A stretch of 14,645 bases of DNA from an uncultured Selenomonadales bacterium (GTDB lineage Bacteria; Bacillota; Negativicutes; Selenomonadales; Selenomonadaceae), in contig CALDHY010000060.1 of NCBI GenBank assembly GCA_937901445.1, positions 1 through 14,645 on the forward strand, read 5' to 3'. This document shows positions 14,299 through 14,645 of this stretch, one piece after another. The position numbers and the translations under genes were made by a program. The notes under the pieces were generated by a model. It was not told where the DNA came from. It ran no database searches and saw only the letters and a program-made list of their open reading frames with translations. How positions within the stretch are numbered: position 1 is the stretch's first letter; the number at the start of each line of letters is the position of its first letter.

Positions 14299-14304
14299 GA
14301 TTTA

Positions 14305-14333
14305 TTGCAGTTTTTAAAAATTTTTTATATTAT
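14305..14333 (+). promoter_or_regulatory. Possible promoter of the small membrane protein/HAD operon
   Basis: TTGCAG (14305-14310), 17-nt spacer, TATTAT (14328-14333). The match is moderate (-35 three of six, -10 five of six) in a very AT-rich stretch, divergent from the DUF445 promoter with almost no gap. Confidence 0.4.
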
Positions 14334-14382
14334 AAATGAAAATAAAATGATACAATCAAAAAAACTGTTGGGGGTGGTTAAA

Positions 14383-14583
14383 TTGCTCGAAGTTTTGAAA
14401 AGGGCGATAAGTATTTTTGACGCCCTGATAATAGCGGCGGCGGCGTTTTTATTTTCCAAAATGGACTATGAAAACTTGACGACGTTCAATAAAATCTATA
14501 TTGTAGTGTTTGTACTTTGGGTTTTAATGTTGTTAATCAGAATCTATATCATTTACAAGAATGGCGAGGGGAAGAATGAATAG
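14383..14583 (+). CDS. Small two-helix membrane protein, unknown function
   Basis: I do not recognise a family. From the TTG at 14383 the product is 66 aa: a short amphipathic N-terminus (LEVLKRAISIFD), a first hydrophobic helix (ALIIAAAAFLF), a polar loop (SKMDYENLTTFNK), a second helix (IYIVVFVLWVLMLLIRIYII) and a charged C-terminal tail. The TTG is chosen because a GGGGGTGG SD (14370-14377) precedes it by 5 nt; the frame remains open upstream, and an ATG at 14347 without an SD would add 12 residues. It overlaps the next gene by 8 nt (14576-14583), implying co-translation with the HAD hydrolase. Divergent from the DUF445 operon. Confidence 0.72.
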   Translation: MLEVLKRAISIFDALIIAAAAFLFSKMDYENLTTFNKIYIVVFVLWVLMLLIRIYIIYKNGEGKNE

Positions 14584-14645
14584 GGCAGTTTTTTTTGACA
14601 TAGACGGAACGCTGGTGTCGTTCCGCACCCATCAGATACCCGAAA
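14576..14645 (+). CDS. HAD-superfamily hydrolase, N-terminal fragment (runs off the window)
   Basis: Only 23 codons are visible. The N-terminus MNRAVFFDIDGTLVSFRT contains HAD motif I (DxDGT, with the nucleophile Asp in FFDIDGT), and the spacing and the following HQIPE resemble Cof/IIB-type sugar-phosphate or flavin-precursor phosphatases. The ATG has a GAGGGGAAG SD inside the upstream small membrane-protein gene, which it overlaps by 8 nt. The subclass is a guess from so few residues. Confidence 0.85.
   Translation, partial: MNRAVFFDIDGTLVSFRTHQIPE

Noticed and set aside
1..14645. Integrase, transposase or attachment-site repeats that might explain the R-M insertions
   Set aside because: No such gene or clear direct repeat at the potA/dpnA, dpnB/potB or res/potC junctions was visible, so no mobile element is claimed.

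Overview
The window looks like a chromosomal segment from a diderm Firmicute of the class Negativicutes (Selenomonas-type lineage). The main evidence is a porin-like outer-membrane protein at 9678-11141 with a signal peptide, one SLH domain, a coiled coil and a C-terminal beta-barrel ending in Phe. This OmpM architecture is characteristic of that class. The DNA is AT-rich (roughly 60% A+T by eye) and uses several TTG start codons placed at good Shine-Dalgarno (SD) spacing.

Layout. (1) Positions 1-3868, plus strand: a type III restriction-modification pair, Mod (5' end outside the window) followed by Res. (2) Positions 3865-8149, minus strand: a polyamine-type ABC transporter operon, potA ... 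potB-potC, in which two genes of a DpnII-like R-M system (dpnA methyltransferase, dpnB GATC endonuclease) sit between potA and potB with 3-nt junctions. The Res and potC stop codons overlap, so the two R-M systems bracket potB and potC. Neither potD nor the Dam-like dpnM partner is in the window. (3) Positions 8366-9557, minus strand: a sugar/maltose O-acetyltransferase and a small coiled-coil membrane protein. They are separated by a dense noncoding region holding hairpins and a consensus plus-strand promoter that faces a terminator about 50 nt downstream. (4) Positions 9678-11141: ompM, with a consensus-like promoter, a ~139-nt leader that can fold over its own SD, and phased CTGAAA repeats upstream. 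(5) Positions 11496-14255, minus strand: two tandem DUF445 membrane-protein genes separated by a heptamer repeat and ended by an unusual octamer-repeat hairpin terminator. (6) Positions 14383-14645, plus strand, divergent: a small two-helix membrane protein overlapping the start of a HAD-family phosphatase that runs off the window.

The most interesting points are: the R-M cassette embedded in a polyamine uptake operon without its dsDNA Dam methylase; strong depletion of GATC across the window (nine sites found by eye, against about 50 expected from composition), which fits long-term exposure to a GATC-cutting enzyme; the promoter-to-terminator unit at 9009-9097 as a candidate ~50-nt RNA; and the possible SD-masking leader and phased direct repeats controlling the porin gene. 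I saw no CRISPR array, tRNA, rRNA, insertion sequence or recombinase gene.
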